64,000 nt of DNA, from assembly GCF_003012345.1 (NCBI RefSeq), contig NZ_PVRV01000013.1, positions 31,870-95,869 on the forward strand, given 5' to 3'. The translations under genes and the position numbers were made by a program. Below the pieces are notes generated by a model that was not told the origin of the DNA, made no database searches, and was given only the letters and a program-made list of their open reading frames with translations. Shown one piece after another: positions 60,777-64,000 of the stretch. Positions within the stretch are counted from its first letter, which is position 1. The number at the start of each line of letters is the position of its first letter. This DNA comes from Phytohalomonas tamaricis. Its GTDB lineage: Bacteria > Pseudomonadota > Gammaproteobacteria > Pseudomonadales > Halomonadaceae.

Positions 60777-61267
60777 TGCGTCACATCATTTCGATTCTGA
60801 TGGAAAACGAACCGGGTGCGCTGTCTCGCGTAGTCGGGCTGTTCTCCCAGCGTAACTTCAACATCGAGACGCTCAACGTTGCGCCGACCGACGATCCCAC
60901 GCTGTCACGTCTGACGGTGACGACAGTAGGTGATGACCGCGTTGTCGAGCAGATCACCAAACACCTCAACAAGTTGGTTGATGTGGTTAAGCTGGTTGAT
61001 CTGACCGAAGGTGCCCATATCGAGCGCGAGTTGATGCTGGTCAAGGTTAAAGCCACAGGCAGCGCGCGTGACGAAGTCAAGCGTACAGTGGATATCTTCC
61101 GGGCGCAGATCGTCGATGTCACGCCTAGCCTCTATACCGTGCAGATAACCGGCGATGCCGGTAAGCTCGATGCCTTTCTGCAGGCTATGGGGCCGATTGG
61201 CGTACTCGAAGTGGCGCGTACTGGGGTATCGGGTATCGCACGTGGCGAAAAGATTCTGAGTGTCTAA
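60776..61267 (+). CDS. ilvH: Acetolactate synthase small (regulatory) subunit
   Basis: A 163-residue regulatory subunit with an N-terminal ACT domain (MRHIISILMENEPGALSRVV) that binds valine for feedback inhibition, and a C-terminal activation domain. VGLFSQRNFNIETLNVAPT is the family block. TGATG overlap with ilvI gives coupled 1:1 synthesis. Confidence 0.96.
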   Translation: MRHIISILMENEPGALSRVVGLFSQRNFNIETLNVAPTDDPTLSRLTVTTVGDDRVVEQITKHLNKLVDVVKLVDLTEGAHIERELMLVKVKATGSARDEVKRTVDIFRAQIVDVTPSLYTVQITGDAGKLDAFLQAMGPIGVLEVARTGVSGIARGEKILSV

Positions 61268-62341
<1,074 letters not shown>

Positions 62342-62360
62342 TTTCTGCTTTATCGGTACT

Positions 62361-62392
62361 GGCGGGCGTGGCAATTGCCACGCCCGTTTTGT
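62361..62392. terminator. Terminator between ilvC and the MOSC gene
   Basis: CGGGCGTGGCAATTGCCACGCCCG is a perfect self-complementary stem of up to 12 bp, followed by TTTTGTT; it lies between convergent genes. Confidence 0.88.
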
Positions 62393-62898
62393 TAGCTTGG
62401 CTGAATATCTTCACTATTGTCGTCCTTGCTCGCTGTATCTCCCAGGCAAATTATCCCGGAATGCACAACGCGTGCTGTGACGCCGCCATGACCGCGCATC
62501 ACGTTGTAACCGCCTGGACCCAGAACAACCTCCATCTTGCTGCAGGGTGCACAAAGACCAGTGATCTCCACTATGACGTTTTCACCTAGCCGCAAGCGCT
62601 TACCCTTCAGTGCCAGAAGGTTGATACCGGACACGACGATATTGCGTCTAAGCATCTCAGGTTGAATGGACGTGCCGGGGCACAGTGCCTGAATAACGGG
62701 CAAATGTTCAGCCTGAATTAGCGTAACTTCGCGCTTGCCGCTGCGTCCGTTATAGCGATCACCTATTAGCCCTTGGCCTGGCTGTGCTTCAATAGTTTCT
62801 ACAATTCGCACTGCTTCATTGCGGGCCGGCCGAACGCCAAGCCACTCGATGCGGCCTGCATGAGGAAAACGTTCCAGCAGCGTCTTCATATCATTCAT
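62392..62898 (-). CDS. MOSC-domain protein
   Basis: A 168-residue protein consisting of one MOSC domain, the molybdenum-cofactor sulfurase C-terminal fold. QGLIGDRYNGRSGKREVTLIQ, MLRRNIVVSGINLLALKG and GLCAPCSKMEVVLG (with the characteristic cysteines) are the family landmarks. Such stand-alone MOSC proteins are thought to handle sulfur for the molybdenum cofactor or bind related ligands; the exact role here is unknown. No molybdenum genes nearby. Convergent with ilvC. Confidence 0.85.
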   Translation of the reverse strand: MNDMKTLLERFPHAGRIEWLGVRPARNEAVRIVETIEAQPGQGLIGDRYNGRSGKREVTLIQAEHLPVIQALCPGTSIQPEMLRRNIVVSGINLLALKGKRLRLGENVIVEITGLCAPCSKMEVVLGPGGYNVMRGHGGVTARVVHSGIICLGDTASKDDNSEDIQPS

Positions 62899-62959
62899 GG
62901 CGGATTACCTATCGTCTAGCATGTAGAATGTATTAGCCAACTCCAACGGGATTAGACCT

Positions 62960-63784
62960 ATGACGCAAGAGCCCAATACCTCAGACAAGGAAAACAATGG
63001 CCGTAAGGATCCGTTTTCGGAGTTTCAGGAAGATAGCGAAGTCGTCGAGGAGGTCGTTGAAGACGGTAAACGAGTACGACGGCGCGGTATTTATTTATTA
63101 CCCAACCTCTTTACCACATCAGCACTGTTTTCAGGCTTCTTTGCAGTAGTCGCTGCCTTGAACGGTGATTATGGTGGCGCGGCTATTGCGATATTCATCT
63201 CCATGGTGCTCGATGCATTTGATGGGCGGGTGGCACGAATGACTAATACGCAGAGTGCCTTCGGTGCAGAATACGACAGTCTTGCTGATATGTTGTCTTT
63301 TGGCGTGGCGCCAGCCATTGTGGCGTTCAGCTGGACGCTGCAGGATATTGGTAAGCTGGGATGGATTGCTGCCTTTGTCTTCGTTGCTGGCGCGGCATTG
63401 CGACTGGCACGTTTCAATGTTCAGATCGGTAGTGTCGACAAGAAGTGGTTTATTGGGTTGCCCAGTCCTTCGGCGGCCGGTGTCGTGGCTGGTTGCGTCT
63501 GGACATTTCACAGCTTCGAAGCAACTGCTTTCGGCTTCAAATTGCTGATGGCGTTTATTGTGGCTGCTGCGGGTATTTTGATGGTCAGCAATATCCGCTA
63601 TTACAGCTTCAAGGATATCGATTTCAAGGGTCCGGTTCCCTTCGTCGCATTGCTGGCGATTGTGCTCGGGTTTGTGGTCATTTCCCTTGAGCCGGCTGTC
63701 ATGTTGTTACTGCTTTTTGGCGGTTACTCGCTTTCTGGGCCGGTAATGGCAATATGGCGGCGCACAAGAAAGCCGTCGAAATAA
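62960..63784 (+). CDS. pssA: CDP-diacylglycerol-serine O-phosphatidyltransferase
   Basis: Makes phosphatidylserine, precursor of phosphatidylethanolamine. The 274-residue membrane protein has a charged cytoplasmic N-terminus (residues 1-45), then about seven hydrophobic spans. The CDP-alcohol phosphatidyltransferase motif DG-x2-AR-x8-G-x3-D-x3-D is intact in DAFDGRVARMTNTQSAFGAE and YDSLAD. This is the type II (membrane) enzyme. Order ilvC-pssA-rRNA resembles Pseudomonas. Confidence 0.94.
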   Translation: MTQEPNTSDKENNGRKDPFSEFQEDSEVVEEVVEDGKRVRRRGIYLLPNLFTTSALFSGFFAVVAALNGDYGGAAIAIFISMVLDAFDGRVARMTNTQSAFGAEYDSLADMLSFGVAPAIVAFSWTLQDIGKLGWIAAFVFVAGAALRLARFNVQIGSVDKKWFIGLPSPSAAGVVAGCVWTFHSFEATAFGFKLLMAFIVAAAGILMVSNIRYYSFKDIDFKGPVPFVALLAIVLGFVVISLEPAVMLLLLFGGYSLSGPVMAIWRRTRKPSK

Positions 63785-63814
63785 AGTGCTGTAAAACCAC
63801 ACAAGATGCTGTTT

Positions 63815-63847
63815 GAGGTAACCCAAAAGGTTGCCTCAATTATTTTT
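63815..63847 (+). terminator. Intrinsic terminator of pssA
   Basis: GAGGTAACC, loop CAAAA, GGTTGCCTC (one G-T pair) followed by AATTATTTTT. 31 bases after the pssA stop. Confidence 0.85.
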
Positions 63848-63856
63848 AAGAAAGTG

Positions 63857-63940
63857 CTTGCGCTCCGTCACCCTGGCGCGTAAAGTACGCATCCGCTGCC
63901 GGGGACGAGTCCTTCGGGTCGGTGGCGGAGGAAGCGCAAG
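63857..63940 (+). other. Long-range stem-loop upstream of a probable rRNA promoter
   Basis: CTTGCGCT at 63857-63864 pairs with AGCGCAAG at 63933-63940, and CCGTCACC at 63865-63872 with GGTGGCGG at 63921-63928 (one G-T pair), leaving an AGGA bulge; the enclosed 48 bases are GC-rich. It may be an untranslated RNA or the end of a larger element; I recognise no family. Confidence 0.45.
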
Positions 63941-63954
63941 ACATTGATTCTGTT

Positions 63955-64000
63955 TGGAAAATTCTTCGGAATGGCTTGACAGGATCGGTAAAGAGAGTAG
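63955..64000 (+). promoter_or_regulatory. Probable start of an rRNA operon promoter (cut by window end)
   Basis: An A/T-rich UP-like stretch (GGAAAATTCTTCGGAAT) precedes a perfect TTGACA at 63976-63981. With normal spacing the -10 box would fall at the very end of the window or just beyond. Pseudomonas has an rRNA operon next to pssA, which supports an rRNA promoter, but the rRNA itself is not visible. Confidence 0.5.

Noticed and set aside
62368..62589. 73-codon frame downstream of ilvC
   Set aside because: It begins in the ilvC terminator and runs antisense to the MOSC gene; a shadow.

Overview
This looks like a chromosomal window from a gammaproteobacterium of the Halomonadaceae/Zymobacter group or a close relative. 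The evidence is gene order and protein style: S10-spc-alpha ribosomal genes with a gamma-type zinc-free S14, a head-to-head uvrA/ssb pair with a LexA box, fabA-fabB, and two long blocks that follow the order I know from Pseudomonas (clpB-pgeF-rluD-bamD-thiO-minor pilins-ispH-fkpB-lspA-ileS-ribF-murJ-rpsT-proB-obg-rpmA-rplU-ispB, and ilvI-ilvH-ilvC-pssA followed by a probable rRNA operon). The genus is inference. I see no phage, insertion sequence, plasmid gene or CRISPR array.

Layout. 1-10.6 kb: end of the S10 operon, all of spc (with secY and rpmJ) and alpha (with rpoA, rplQ), closed by a terminator. 10.7-19.3 kb: a stand-alone EAL phosphodiesterase, uvrA and ssb with a LexA box between them, an RmlD-like reductase overlapping a plsC-like acyltransferase, and fabA-fabB. 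19.3-22.9 kb: a regulatory-looking gap with two side-by-side dyads, a MerR/LitR-type regulator with a textbook-looking upstream operator but no photolyase nearby, a short CbiX and a TIGR01777 epimerase. 23-29.9 kb: rapA, an entericidin-like lipoprotein, a membrane-anchored TlpA-like thioredoxin, a phospholipase-D/cardiolipin-synthase-like protein and two small membrane proteins of unknown role. 30-43.2 kb: tRNA-Pro(CGG), ispB, rplU-rpmA, obg, proB, rpsT, murJ, ribF, ileS, lspA, fkpB, ispH and a lone crtZ. 43.3-50.8 kb: pilVWXY1, a reversed fimT, thiO and a PP0621-family protein. 51-56.8 kb: bamD, rluD, pgeF and clpB under an exact sigma-32 promoter. 56.9-64 kb: periplasmic trehalase, the ilvIHC operon behind a heavily structured leader, a MOSC protein, pssA and what appears to be the start of an rRNA promoter.

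The window is mainly core machinery: translation, protein export, isoprenoid/quinone supply (ispB, ispH), lipid synthesis (fabAB, plsC, pssA), envelope assembly (murJ, lspA, bamD, pgeF) and branched-chain amino acids. The points that most deserve a second look are: (1) IleS has lost all four cysteines of its C-terminal zinc finger while the surrounding residues are kept; (2) the ilvI leader has two 7-bp hairpins whose arms are interchangeable, so two mutually exclusive folds are possible; (3) the LitR-like regulator has a perfect TGTACA-N12-TGTACA site although the photolyase such regulators usually control is missing here; (4) the type IV pilus locus lacks pilE, fimU and pilSR; (5) two adjacent perfect inverted repeats lie in the long gap upstream of fabA.
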